NCBI RefSeq assembly: GCF_003429095.1
Contig: NZ_QVTE01000030.1
Coordinates: 102,304-166,303 of the forward strand
Origin: Peribacillus saganii
Lineage (GTDB): Bacteria; Bacillota; Bacilli; Bacillales; DSM-1321
Reading direction: 5' to 3'
DNA: 64,000 nucleotides
Shown here piece after piece: positions 46,989 through 55,837 of this stretch. The notes under the pieces were generated by a model. The model saw only the letters and a program-made list of their open reading frames with translations. It searched no databases and was not told the origin of the DNA. A program made the translations under genes and the position numbers. Numbering within the stretch: position 1 is the stretch's first letter; each line of letters begins with the position of its first letter.

Positions 46989-47960
46989 ATGAATAGACAA
47001 ATAGTAGGTGTATATGAAACAGCAGAAGAAGCTATTAAAGGTATTGAGGCGTTAACATCAAAAGGGTATGATGCATCGGATCTATCAGTTATTACCAACC
47101 GGGAGGATGTTTTTCCAATTGAATCCCGAACGGGGGCTTCTGTAGACGGTCCATCCGGAAGCTCAGAACACCTGTCATTAATGGATAAAATTAAAAATTC
47201 TTTTATGATGGACAATGAAAAAGATGCACGTGAACGTTTAATGAACTACGGTATCTCTGAAAAAGAAGTTTCTAGTTATGCGACAGATTTAGATAATGAT
47301 AAGATTCTGGTAGCTGTAGATTCAGGGGTGTATTCGGATAAACGCCCCGCTGCAAATACGTATGATACGTATTCAGATATGTCCACAGATGCTGCTCTCG
47401 GGTCAAGCACTTTTAATACAGATAGCAGTAAAGGAATGAGAGCAAATTCATATGGAACAAATGCGGATCGGGGGCTGGATTCTTTGCGGGCTACATTCGG
47501 CACTTCCAGGAACCCTGAAGGCGTAAACGAGTATGCCAAGGACACCGAAATAGGGACTGATGAGGAAAAAACAATGAAGTTGCGGGAAGAACAGCTTAAG
47601 GTTAATAAGCAGGCTGTTCAAACCGGCGAAGTACAGGTAAATAAAGAAGTTGTCGAAGAGCAAAAATCTGTAGAAGTTCCTGTTAAGCATGAAGAAGTAT
47701 ATGTTGAACGCCGGCCTGCGCAAAGCACGGCTGCTGATGCAGGAACTATTGACGAAAATGAAACGATTAGAGTGCCGGTTGTCGAAGAACAAATTCAGGT
47801 GACGAAGAAACCAGTCGTTACTGAAGAAATTGTTATTGGCAAACGGACAGTAGAAGAAACAAAGCATGTGAGTGATACAGTAAAAAAAGAAGAGGCACAT
47901 GTTGATAAAGAGAAGCGCCGGACAAACGGCACCCTGTTTGGCGATAATGAAAAATTATAA
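46989..47960 (+). CDS. General stress protein: YflT-like plus DUF2382 (YsnF) domains
   Basis: 323 residues. Residues 1-105 match the GSP17M/YflT domain (IVGVYETAEEAIKGIEAL, then LVAVDSG), residues 190-310 match DUF2382/AvaK (LREEQLKVNKQAVQTGEVQVNKEVVEE, RVPVVEEQIQVTKKPVVTEEIVIGK). A disordered linker joins them. Both domains occur in sigma-B-controlled proteins of Bacillus; the promoter supports that. Function of either domain is unknown. AGGAGG... GGAGG upstream. Confidence 0.85.
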   Translation: MNRQIVGVYETAEEAIKGIEALTSKGYDASDLSVITNREDVFPIESRTGASVDGPSGSSEHLSLMDKIKNSFMMDNEKDARERLMNYGISEKEVSSYATDLDNDKILVAVDSGVYSDKRPAANTYDTYSDMSTDAALGSSTFNTDSSKGMRANSYGTNADRGLDSLRATFGTSRNPEGVNEYAKDTEIGTDEEKTMKLREEQLKVNKQAVQTGEVQVNKEVVEEQKSVEVPVKHEEVYVERRPAQSTAADAGTIDENETIRVPVVEEQIQVTKKPVVTEEIVIGKRTVEETKHVSDTVKKEEAHVDKEKRRTNGTLFGDNEKL

Positions 47961-47978
47961 TAGACTTCGTAAATTTCA

Positions 47979-48016
47979 CAGGCACTTCTCCTTGGCAGGA
48001 GAAGTGCCTGGTTTTT
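47979..48016 (+). terminator. Terminator after the general stress gene
   Basis: A perfect 13-bp stem (47979-47991 with 47998-48010) followed by GTTTTT. Confidence 0.88.
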
Positions 48017-48019
48017 ACT

Positions 48020-48152
48020 AGAAGGCAAATTGCTCCTTCTGTCAGCGCTTGTCTTATGGTTGTCGGAGGCCCACCCGACGTGGGTCAGAACGGCGCTGCC
48101 GCAGGACGTGGCGGAATTAGCCGCCCTTCCTCTGCCAGGGAGCTGCGCTTTT
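48020..48152 (+). repeat. Dispersed intergenic repeat copy
   Basis: CCTTCTGTCAGCGCTTGTCTTATGG matches the 59.28-kb copy; GCTGCCGCAGGACGTGGCGGAATTAGCCG matches 17.96 kb and inverted 28.45 kb; ends GGGAGCTGCGCTTTT. Confidence 0.7.
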
Positions 48153-48273
48153 AATTAATAATGTATTTTTTAGAAGTACATTTGTACGCTACCTGAAGAA
48201 AAATCTTGATTATTGTGAAATAATGCGCAATAATGGTAATAAAATTGCTATGAAAGCATTAGGGGATGCGAAA

Positions 48274-49677
48274 ATGAAGGTTGTAAAATTTGGCGGTTCT
48301 TCTTTGTCATCAGGTTCACAAATCGAAAAGATATTTGATATCGTAATATCTGATCCAACCCGAAAAGCTGTTGTCGTTTCGGCTCCTGGAAAAAGGCACG
48401 CGGAGGATATTAAAGTTACAGACTTGCTGATTGATTGTGCTGAGGCTTATTTAAGGGATGTAGAAGCTGATAGATTAGTAGATTCCATTCTCGAAAGATA
48501 TTTGGGAATAGCAAGGGATCTCCAATTGCCGTTAAGTATTATGGATGAGATAGAGTCTGGACTGCTGGCTGCCCTAAACGGTGATAAAAGCAATCCTGAG
48601 AGATATTTAGATGCAGTGAAAGCAACCGGTGAGGATAATAATGCCAAGCTGATTGCCGCTTATTTTCAATATAGAGGAGTGGAAGCAAGCTACGTCAATC
48701 CTAAGGAAGCTGGCTTGTTTGTAAGCGATGAGCCAGGAAACGCACAGGTTCTGCCCGAGTCTTACCATAATCTACATAAACTTCGACAGTGGCCGGGATT
48801 AATAATCTTTCCGGGATTTTTCGGATATAGCAAGGAAGGGGAAGTACTGACTTTTTCCCGGAGCGGATCTGATATTACAGGTTCAATTCTGGCAAACGGC
48901 ATGAAAGCGGAGGTATATGAGAATTTTACCGATGTGGATGCAGTATATTCTGTGAATCCTTCCTTGGTCCGCTATCCAAAAGAAATCAGGGAATTGACAT
49001 ACCGGGAAATGCGTGAGCTTTCTTATGCCGGTTTTTCAGTGTTCCATGAAGAAGCTCTTATACCAGCTTTCAGAGCGGGGATACCGGTAAATATTAAGAA
49101 TACTAACAACCCATCTGCTCCGGGAACACGTATTGTAAACGAGCGCAGCAATACTAATGGACCGGTTGTCGGTATTGCCAGCGATGGAGGATTTTGCAGC
49201 ATTTATGTGAGCAAATATTTAATGAACAGGGAAATAGGTTTTGGCCGCAGGCTTCTGCAAATATTTGAGGATTTTGGATTATCTTATGAACATATCCCTT
49301 CTGGAATTGACGATATTTCGATTATTTTAAGGCAGAACCAGATAGTTGATGAGCAAATGGAAGCAGACATCATTTCCAGAATTACAAATGAACTTCAGGC
49401 GGATGAAGTTCATATTGAACATGATCTTGCTTTAGTGATGGTAGTGGGCGAAGGAATGCGCCACAATGTTGGAACAACGGCCCGTGCTGCCAAGGCTTTA
49501 GCTGAGGCGGGAGTTAACCTTGAAATGATTAATCAGGGCTCATCGGAGGTCAGCATGATGTTCGGAGTCATGGAAAATGAAGCAGACACCGCTGTCAGGG
49601 CGTTGTATGAAGAATTTTTTGGAGAAAAGAACCAAACAAAAACTGGGAATTCTCATGGTGATTGGGCCTCTGTTTAA
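48274..49677 (+). CDS. Aspartate kinase, AK-III type
   Basis: 467 residues. Phosphorylates aspartate, first step to lysine, threonine, methionine (EC 2.7.2.4). VVKFGGSSLSSG is the kinase N-terminus; GFFGYSKEGEVLTFSRSGSDITG and FTDVDAVYSVNP follow; two ACT domains occupy about residues 310-460. Most like B. subtilis YclM (thrD), which in that species sits next to yclNOPQ; here it lies 1.9 kb from it. ATG at 48274 with AGGGGA upstream is preferred over 48223. No amino-acid biosynthetic neighbour. Confidence 0.9.
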   Translation: MKVVKFGGSSLSSGSQIEKIFDIVISDPTRKAVVVSAPGKRHAEDIKVTDLLIDCAEAYLRDVEADRLVDSILERYLGIARDLQLPLSIMDEIESGLLAALNGDKSNPERYLDAVKATGEDNNAKLIAAYFQYRGVEASYVNPKEAGLFVSDEPGNAQVLPESYHNLHKLRQWPGLIIFPGFFGYSKEGEVLTFSRSGSDITGSILANGMKAEVYENFTDVDAVYSVNPSLVRYPKEIRELTYREMRELSYAGFSVFHEEALIPAFRAGIPVNIKNTNNPSAPGTRIVNERSNTNGPVVGIASDGGFCSIYVSKYLMNREIGFGRRLLQIFEDFGLSYEHIPSGIDDISIILRQNQIVDEQMEADIISRITNELQADEVHIEHDLALVMVVGEGMRHNVGTTARAAKALAEAGVNLEMINQGSSEVSMMFGVMENEADTAVRALYEEFFGEKNQTKTGNSHGDWASV

Positions 49678-49718
49678 ACCTGTAATAGCGAGCGAATGGA
49701 ATTTTTATATATGAAAAT

Positions 49719-49756
49719 GCCAGCTGATCCTCTAAAGGGAAAGCTGGCGTTTTTTT
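49719..49756 (+). terminator. Terminator of the aspartate kinase gene
   Basis: GCCAGCT and AGCTGGC pair across 16 bases, then GTTTTTTT. Confidence 0.8.
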
Positions 49757-49785
49757 ACCTATAGCAAATTTCTTTATTTCACTTT

Positions 49786-49938
49786 TTACCGCTCGCAACA
49801 AGGGCCATTTTTACTTTTCCGGTTACTGACCGATTTGTTATCTGAATTCCCTTTTGAACCTACAGGGGTCTTTGCAGTGCGCAGAGTGCTTGATCCGAGA
49901 TTGTTGTTAGGTGCTGCTTGTTCGTTCCAGTCGCTCAT
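49786..49938 (-). CDS. 50-residue polar protein, unknown
   Basis: ATG with AAGGAGCC upstream. Composition is N, S, K and G rich and disordered, ending in KNGPCCER. It follows the 77-residue gene by 20 bases on the same strand. No family recognised; similar tiny hydrophilic proteins often belong to the forespore or spore in Bacillaceae. Confidence 0.55.
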   Translation of the reverse strand: MSDWNEQAAPNNNLGSSTLRTAKTPVGSKGNSDNKSVSNRKSKNGPCCER

Positions 49939-49958
49939 CACCAAGGCTCCTTTTCGAA

Positions 49959-50192
49959 TTAGATGTTCTCCAGCTTTTTTCCTCTTGTCATTTTCTCAAA
50001 TTCCTTCATGTCATCTGAAGTTTCTAAATCAATTTGGATTTCATTTCGATTTTGGGAAAATTCCTTTCTTGTATCTACGACTATTCCCATTTGTGATCCT
50101 GCTGTTCCGGTTGGATCATTTTCAATTCCCTCATTTGCACCATCGAAATGCGGTGTCGCTTCCACGTGTGGCTGACGTCTATCTTCCGGCAT
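49959..50192 (-). CDS. 77-residue acidic protein, unknown
   Basis: ATG with AAGGAG upstream. Sequence is polar and acidic (DRRQPHVEATPHFDGANEG...DLETSDDMKEFEKMTRGKK). No family recognised. Probably co-transcribed with the 50-residue gene. Confidence 0.65.
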   Translation of the reverse strand: MPEDRRQPHVEATPHFDGANEGIENDPTGTAGSQMGIVVDTRKEFSQNRNEIQIDLETSDDMKEFEKMTRGKKLENI

Positions 50193-50231
50193 TATATCAA
50201 CTCCTTGCTTATAAGTTGAGTAAGCAGGCCG

Positions 50232-50318
50232 TTATTTATTCCGGGTACTCTTCCGGCTTGCAGCCCAATAGGAGAAAAAAACTGCAGAAAGCATTACTAC
50301 AATTACAACAACAAACAT
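50232..50318 (-). CDS. 28-residue single-helix peptide
   Basis: MFVVVIVVMLSAVFFSYWAA followed by a basic tail (SRKSTRNK). The AAGGTGA upstream is too far for a good start, so support is weak. Such mini-membrane peptides occur in spore-formers. Confidence 0.35.
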   Translation of the reverse strand: MFVVVIVVMLSAVFFSYWAASRKSTRNK

Positions 50319-50435
50319 AATTCTAAAGAGTTCATCACCTTAGTTATTCCCTTACGTGAAAAAAAGAAATCCAATACTGTAAGCAACTGATACAATAGTT
50401 AATAAGATAACATTTTTGAACATAGCAGAAAGAAG

Positions 50436-51485
50436 ATGAATGAGATGAAGAAGAGAATTTGGTTCAACCGCTGGTTTTCTACTGCCTATCATTTTATGGA
50501 GGCTATTAATAATAATCCGGATGGTTTTGAATTTGAGATTTACGGTACGCATCCGATTAAGGACACCGTTTACTTTGAAATTTGTGATTATTATGAAGTC
50601 GAGCCGGTTCTTGAGGGTGCGGAGTATATTGAGTATTGCCTTGATTTTTGCAGAAGACACCTGATTGATGTATTTGTACCCTACCATTATGCGCTTGAGA
50701 TTTCCGAAGATCTTGCCCGTTTTACAGAAATTGGAACAAGAGTGCTTGTTTGTGAGGATTTCGGACTTATGGACACGATGTCTCATAAAGGAAAGCTGTA
50801 TGAATCCTTTCAGGAGAATGATTTATCAAGCTTTGTACCTGATTATCGAATTGTCAGGAATGCGGGTGAATTCCAAGAAGCTTATCGGATGATTATGAAT
50901 AAGGGCAAAAAAGTATGCTTTAAACCTGCGAACGGCAGAGGAGGAGCAGGTTTTAGAGTAGTGACAGAATCAGAAAGCACAGTTGAAGACCTGTTCGGAC
51001 CCATCAGCCATGAAATCACTTATTCAAACGCTCTAAAAATACTTTCCTCGGTATCTTCATTTGAGGAGTTAATGGTATTGGAGTACTTGGAAGATGCTGA
51101 ATATAGTATCGATTGTCTTGCATATAACGGACAGCTTCTGGCTGCAGTGCCACGCAAAAAAGTTTCCGGAAGGATAAGAAAGCTTGAGGCGGTTCCGGAA
51201 CTGCTGGAGCTAGCCAACAGAGTCAATAGCATTTATCAAATCCCATACGTTTATAATATCCAGGTGAAATATAGCCAGGGTATTCCAAAACTTCTTGAAA
51301 TTAATCCGCGGATGTCTGGCGGTTTGCACATTTCCTGCCTCTCGGGTGTAAACTTCCCTTATCTCGCAGTTAAGCTGCTTTTGGCAGGATTTGCTGATGT
51401 TCCATTTCCTAAGCTCGGTATTGCTGCAACACATATAGAGCAATCAGTTATGCTTTCTAAAGAGGAACGGCTAGTAGTTAAATGA
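50436..51485 (+). CDS. ATP-grasp domain ligase linked to the Ter island
   Basis: 349 residues. N-terminal Rossmann-like part, then an ATP-grasp fold: FKPANGRGGAGFRVV (P-loop-like, about residue 165), MVLEYLEDAEYSIDCLAY (about 215) and KLLEINPRMSGG (metal-binding, about 290). Such ligases form an amide-type bond with acyl phosphate. Ter-cluster surveys list an ATP-grasp of this kind as part of the stress module. Substrate unknown. Start by ATG 50436 or the next ATG at 50445; AGAAAGAAGATG is not a strong ribosome site. Confidence 0.8.
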   Translation: MNEMKKRIWFNRWFSTAYHFMEAINNNPDGFEFEIYGTHPIKDTVYFEICDYYEVEPVLEGAEYIEYCLDFCRRHLIDVFVPYHYALEISEDLARFTEIGTRVLVCEDFGLMDTMSHKGKLYESFQENDLSSFVPDYRIVRNAGEFQEAYRMIMNKGKKVCFKPANGRGGAGFRVVTESESTVEDLFGPISHEITYSNALKILSSVSSFEELMVLEYLEDAEYSIDCLAYNGQLLAAVPRKKVSGRIRKLEAVPELLELANRVNSIYQIPYVYNIQVKYSQGIPKLLEINPRMSGGLHISCLSGVNFPYLAVKLLLAGFADVPFPKLGIAATHIEQSVMLSKEERLVVK

Positions 51486-51497
51486 TATTATAAATTA

Positions 51498-51538
51498 AAA
51501 AAATGCCCAGATTCTCAGATGAATTTGGGCATTTTTTC
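51498..51538. terminator. Bidirectional terminator between ATP-grasp and nuclease genes
   Basis: AAAAAATGCCCA and TGGGCATTTTTT pair across 16 bases between converging genes. Confidence 0.85.
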
Positions 51539-51561
51539 TGGCAGCTATGAAAAATCGCGTA

Positions 51562-52479
51562 TCATCGTTTTGAAGCACGATAGCCCGCGGCTTCAGCTTC
51601 TTCTTCTGTACAGAACATTTCCTCGGCCTTTGTTATATCATAATGCTGGCTGCCGGAAACATGGTAGATTTTTTCCCCACTGGAGCTAATATTTCCTTTT
51701 ATTTTGCAAGAGCCTGTCCCAGGTGTTTTTGATTCGTTAGATGGACCTTCCGCAGTTTGCCCGTCGGTTTCAAAGCCTTCCTCAGATGAGTAGTTTTCTA
51801 GGCTCCATATGCCTAAAGCTTGTTTTTGGGCTTTCTCCTGGATTGACCTGAACTGGTCGACATACTTGGTGTTCGGCGGATAAATATAAGCTACTCTGGC
51901 CAATGCTTTTTCGAGCAGCATTTCATTGAACATCTTATCGCCAATCCAGAGATACGCTAAAAGGCGTCCATAATTATCCCGTTCCGAAATATCAATCTCG
52001 ATTCCAACCTGTTTGCGTGTGAGTGTCGCTTTGGCAAAATTGCTCGCTTCAAGGCCAAAAGGCTGCACCGGTTTAGCAGGGTGTTTTGTTTCTGGTGTAT
52101 CGACAAGGAGCAGGCGGACAACTTCCGTTTTTCCGTTCATGTTAATTTCAATTGTGTCTCCGTCAATCACTCTTGTTACTACCGCAGGAATCAGAATTGG
52201 TTTTACAGCAGACTGCTGTTCGATGTTTATTTCTGTTTCTGCTGTTTGATTAGAACCATTTTCCTGTGCTTTTTCTTGCTTTAACTCGTCTGCTTTTTGA
52301 ACATTATCTGTTTCAGTCGGCTTTTTTGCGGGCGGTTCAGCAGTACAGCCCGCAATAAATGTCACAGAGATTAATAAAATGAAGGAATGAACTTTTACTT
52401 TATGTTTCTTTTGGCTAAAGATGCAAAATATTATGCCTAAAATGCAACAGATTGTGAAAATGAGAAAGAAATTAAACAA
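51562..52479 (-). CDS. Thermonuclease-family lipoprotein with C-terminal Excalibur-like domain
   Basis: 305 residues. Two hydrophobic segments lead to the motif IAGC (Cys at about residue 45), suggesting lipid anchoring. A low-complexity linker is followed by a staphylococcal-nuclease fold (about 95-225) with VIDGDTIEI and VVRLLLVDTPETKHP (catalytic Arg, Asp, Glu), then a C-terminal segment YHVSGSQHYDITKAEEMFCTEEEAEAAGYRASK like calcium-binding Excalibur/Ada-type repeats. TTG start with AGGAGG upstream. Cleaves extracellular DNA or RNA by inference. Confidence 0.85.
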   Translation of the reverse strand: MFNFFLIFTICCILGIIFCIFSQKKHKVKVHSFILLISVTFIAGCTAEPPAKKPTETDNVQKADELKQEKAQENGSNQTAETEINIEQQSAVKPILIPAVVTRVIDGDTIEINMNGKTEVVRLLLVDTPETKHPAKPVQPFGLEASNFAKATLTRKQVGIEIDISERDNYGRLLAYLWIGDKMFNEMLLEKALARVAYIYPPNTKYVDQFRSIQEKAQKQALGIWSLENYSSEEGFETDGQTAEGPSNESKTPGTGSCKIKGNISSSGEKIYHVSGSQHYDITKAEEMFCTEEEAEAAGYRASKR

Positions 52480-52564
52480 ATTGAATTCCTCCTGGTGTTC
52501 TCTATTAATCCTTTAGCCAGCAATCTAAAACCTCAAAATATTTTTCAGCTGGCACAAGAGAGGG

Positions 52565-53869
52565 CTAACGAATAACATTTTGCTTCTTCGCTTCACGCAG
52601 CCATTCAGGGAATTCATTTAATAATTTCTCATATAATTCTTCGTCCGTTTCTTTTTCGATGTCGAGAATATGGAAGAAGTTTGCGTTATCAATATAACGG
52701 CCCTTCAATTCGTCAAGCTTTCTCAATACATCGAAGTTCCCATTGCCAATACCAACGAACTGCCAGAATATTGGCTTATCTGAGGATTCCTTTAAAATGC
52801 TGGTTACACTATCCTGGCCGCGTGCGGACCTCTTGATTCCGCCATCATTAATAAAAATGAGATAAACGGGCAGGCTGCTGCTTTCCTCTTTCAAATATTT
52901 TTGAAGTACATCCCTCATAACAGGAGGTTCATTATTCATTCTGAATTTGGATACAGATTTATTATTAAGAATTTCTCGATTAACAAAGTCAGGAAGAGTG
53001 GCCTCTGTTATGGACGGAAGCCTAGAAAATCGTACGTCATATACCCAGGCATCTAAAACTCCGTCATTATCGAATCGAGTGGCAAGGGCCAGCAGTCGTT
53101 CAACAACATTTTGCACTGTGCCATTGTTATACAGAGTACGCATTGATCCTGAAATATCCAGAACTACACCAACCCGGGCAGTAGTTTTTTGCAAAGACTT
53201 CTTAAGGATAACCACATCTACTTTCTTTTTTAATAAGTCCAGCTTGCTCAGCATGACAGGTTCCGCGGCCTCTTGGATGGCAGTGTGCTGAGCTGCTGGT
53301 TCTTCAGCGGTTGCTTCATCATGATATTGATGCAGAAATTCCTGCAGTCCGGCATGGTATCCTTGCCCAACTGGATTGAATCTCCATGCAGAATCTTTTC
53401 TGTAAAGGCTGGCCAGTTCGCAGGCCGTTTCTTTCGTGAATTGATCCTGTACAAAGGTAAACAACTGCTGATTGTTTTCTGAATCGGAGGCTGACATTTT
53501 GACAAAGTTTAAATGGCTAAAGTCTTGCTGAGCAGAATCGGCATCATGGATCGTTAAAACGAATACCATTTCGGAGACTTCTTTGCTGATTTCAGCAAAG
53601 TTAATAGTAATAGTTTGCTGATTGGAATTTGTCTCTTTACCTGATAAATATAGTGCATTATCTGGAGATTTAGCATTGTTATAGAAAACGAAGTATTCCT
53701 CAGCGGGAATTTTGCGCTGTTCATTAAGCATAAATACGGAAACATCCATATCATAGAGGCTGGAAACATACCCGGGCTTTATTTCCCAACTAATAGAAAT
53801 GGTTAGTTTGTTTATATCAGGAAACTGTTGCGTCAGGTTTAACCTCTGCCCCTTTACTAAATGAGTCAT
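52565..53869 (-). CDS. TerD-vWA fusion protein (TerF-like)
   Basis: 434 residues. Residues 1-180 are a TerD domain (MDVSVFMLN, MVFVLTIHDADSAQQDFSHL) and residues 235-420 a vWA domain with a MIDAS start DISGSM and GGIKRSARGQDS near 350. vWA domains bind metal-dependent protein partners. The TerD part lacks the acidic GDGDDEQ calcium loop seen in the three TerD proteins downstream (SGKETNSNQQT instead). Divergent from the yceGH-terD operon. In other ter loci TerF-like proteins partner with TerB, C and D. Confidence 0.85.
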   Translation of the reverse strand: MTHLVKGQRLNLTQQFPDINKLTISISWEIKPGYVSSLYDMDVSVFMLNEQRKIPAEEYFVFYNNAKSPDNALYLSGKETNSNQQTITINFAEISKEVSEMVFVLTIHDADSAQQDFSHLNFVKMSASDSENNQQLFTFVQDQFTKETACELASLYRKDSAWRFNPVGQGYHAGLQEFLHQYHDEATAEEPAAQHTAIQEAAEPVMLSKLDLLKKKVDVVILKKSLQKTTARVGVVLDISGSMRTLYNNGTVQNVVERLLALATRFDNDGVLDAWVYDVRFSRLPSITEATLPDFVNREILNNKSVSKFRMNNEPPVMRDVLQKYLKEESSSLPVYLIFINDGGIKRSARGQDSVTSILKESSDKPIFWQFVGIGNGNFDVLRKLDELKGRYIDNANFFHILDIEKETDEELYEKLLNEFPEWLREAKKQNVIR

Positions 53870-53924
53870 TCCATCTACTCCTTTTTTATATGAAATGAAA
53901 GTATAACTTTTTTAACAAGTGCGA

Positions 53925-54017
53925 ATGTCTAGCTATAGTGCCCAGCCTCGACGCACAGGAAGTGCTAGGGCCGACATAACTTAACTGTTTTTCCTCTATC
54001 AGGGCGCATGCGCTTTT
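53925..54017 (+). repeat. Dispersed intergenic repeat copy
   Basis: Begins ATGTCTAGCTATAGTGCCCAGCC and ends CAGGGCGCATGCGCTTTT, as in copies at 59.1 and 63.96 kb. It lies between the divergent TerD-vWA and yceG genes. Confidence 0.7.
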
Positions 54018-54184
54018 CTTACTTTCCTCCATTTTAACAATATCCCCTCTTGAGGTGTTAATGTTAATAATCTAGACAGCCAGCAGAGTTTAAAAAATGA
54101 AACTACCAGAGCACTAAATTGAAACCTTTTTTCTGAAATATCGTATAATAGAAATAGAATTTTCCGGGAAAGGAGATTTTGCAA

Positions 54185-55828
54185 TTGGGCGCATTCGTTC
54201 AATACTCAAAGATTAATCCTGTGCTGATACAGTTTAACAATAATGAATGGCTGAGCCTGTTGGAAAAAAGCCTTTCCGAACGGGAGCATTACAGTACGCA
54301 AAATAACACCATCCAGTTCGGGCAAGTATGCGCCCGTTTCTTGGGAGTAGATGGCGATGAAGACGATTACTACAACATGCTGTTTGAACTCACGCAAAAC
54401 CCTCGTATACAGGTGCATGTATTAAGCGGGCATTTGCGTAAGGAAATCGTGCGGGAGCAGTTCCAGGCAATCCAAACCGTTTTGGAGATTAATCAGAGTG
54501 AGTCGCTTTCCGTCAATCGGTTCATCGCCTTCCTTGAGGGCCGAGATTTGATTCCTGCCCTTAAGGATCAATCTGTACACAGGCATTTGCGTGAAAGCCT
54601 GGTCAGGGTTCTTCAAATGTTCATACAGGAACATCCAGGAGGATTTCAGCATCCGGATTTCCGGAGAGTTATAGTTGATTTGATCAAATGGATGTGGAAC
54701 CATCTGAATGAATCAATTTCAATTCAGATGGCAGATGGCAGGCTGCCCTGCATTTTATGGTATGGCGATGCAACTAAAAGCGAGATCTATTTTTTATATT
54801 TGGCCAAATTAATAGGCTTCGATTTGCTCGTTTTTGATCCATCGGGCATTGATATATTTAAGAGTTTGGATCCTGATAGAAAGCTTATGGTTGTCAGGGA
54901 ATATAACTTAAAAAAGGAAGCGCGGGAATTCCCTAAATCAAGGGCTGTACGCAAAGCAACAGTTGCCTATCAGGCCTCAAAGGAAATTGAAAGGATTCTG
55001 CATACGGATGATTCCCCAATCTATAAGCAATGGCAGTACCGTTCCCATGTTCCTGCTTCGATTACACTAAAAACAACCTTTGATGAGCTTTTTTTAATGA
55101 GCAGGGAAAAGGCATTCATTAGGCCGAACTTTCATATCGAAGGACAAACAGTTTACATTCCGTCCCTATTTGCCAAAATATCAGGAGTAATGGCCAGCCA
55201 AAAGGAATATTGGGACCGGCTCGAAGATTTGAAAGCAGGGGAATTGACATTATTTATCCGTTATTTTCCGTTCACCCACAATGTAACGGTGAACCAGCAA
55301 TACCACTATCATCATTCCCTGAATCGAGAGGGTGTTCTTGATCCTGAAAAGATAATAAAAAGCAACTGGTGGAAATATAAACAGCTGCCTATAGGTGTGC
55401 AGCATGCGATTGCTGCGGGAATATCCCGGGTATGCGAAAATCCTAAACTTCTAAAAGAAGATCATGAATCACCATATGATTTACAGCTTTACTTATTTGG
55501 CCAGTTCACCCGGCTTCCTGAGTCAGTCGTTAAACTGTTTTTAAAGTTTGATTATCCACAGGAGGTGCCGCGGATTATTCTGTATAATAGCGGGACTGTT
55601 GCAGGCTTCTCAAGATCTGATGCAGCATTATTGCTGCTTTTAAATGAATTGGGGCTTGATATATTGATGTTCAATCCTTCTGGACTTAGAGATCTTGAAT
55701 TGTATATTGATGACCGCTTTTTTGACATTCATTTAATGGACCAATTTGAGTTTAATCTGGAATATAAGGAGCGCCCTGTATCCATTTGGCGCAAGCTTAT
55801 CAACCTGAAAAATAACATTAAAAAGTGA
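54185..55828 (+). CDS. yceG: YceG-like protein of the Ter/Yce stress operon
   Basis: 547 residues, cytoplasmic. Two similar segments, ILWYGDATKSEIYFLYLAKL...LLVFDPSGIDIFKS and IILYNSGTVAGFSRSDAALLLLL...ILMFNPSGLRDLEL, suggest an internal duplication. B. subtilis yceG lies next to yceH (telA) and the terD genes in a sigma-B/W/X stress operon. TTG at 54185, with AAAGGAG nine bases upstream, is chosen over TTG 54179. Biochemical function unknown. Confidence 0.82.
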   Translation: MGAFVQYSKINPVLIQFNNNEWLSLLEKSLSEREHYSTQNNTIQFGQVCARFLGVDGDEDDYYNMLFELTQNPRIQVHVLSGHLRKEIVREQFQAIQTVLEINQSESLSVNRFIAFLEGRDLIPALKDQSVHRHLRESLVRVLQMFIQEHPGGFQHPDFRRVIVDLIKWMWNHLNESISIQMADGRLPCILWYGDATKSEIYFLYLAKLIGFDLLVFDPSGIDIFKSLDPDRKLMVVREYNLKKEAREFPKSRAVRKATVAYQASKEIERILHTDDSPIYKQWQYRSHVPASITLKTTFDELFLMSREKAFIRPNFHIEGQTVYIPSLFAKISGVMASQKEYWDRLEDLKAGELTLFIRYFPFTHNVTVNQQYHYHHSLNREGVLDPEKIIKSNWWKYKQLPIGVQHAIAAGISRVCENPKLLKEDHESPYDLQLYLFGQFTRLPESVVKLFLKFDYPQEVPRIILYNSGTVAGFSRSDAALLLLLNELGLDILMFNPSGLRDLELYIDDRFFDIHLMDQFEFNLEYKERPVSIWRKLINLKNNIKK

Positions 55829-55837
55829 GGGAGATAA

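Noticed and set aside
49835..50320. 161-residue plus-strand frame
   Set aside because: It is antisense to small genes with good ribosome sites and has none itself.
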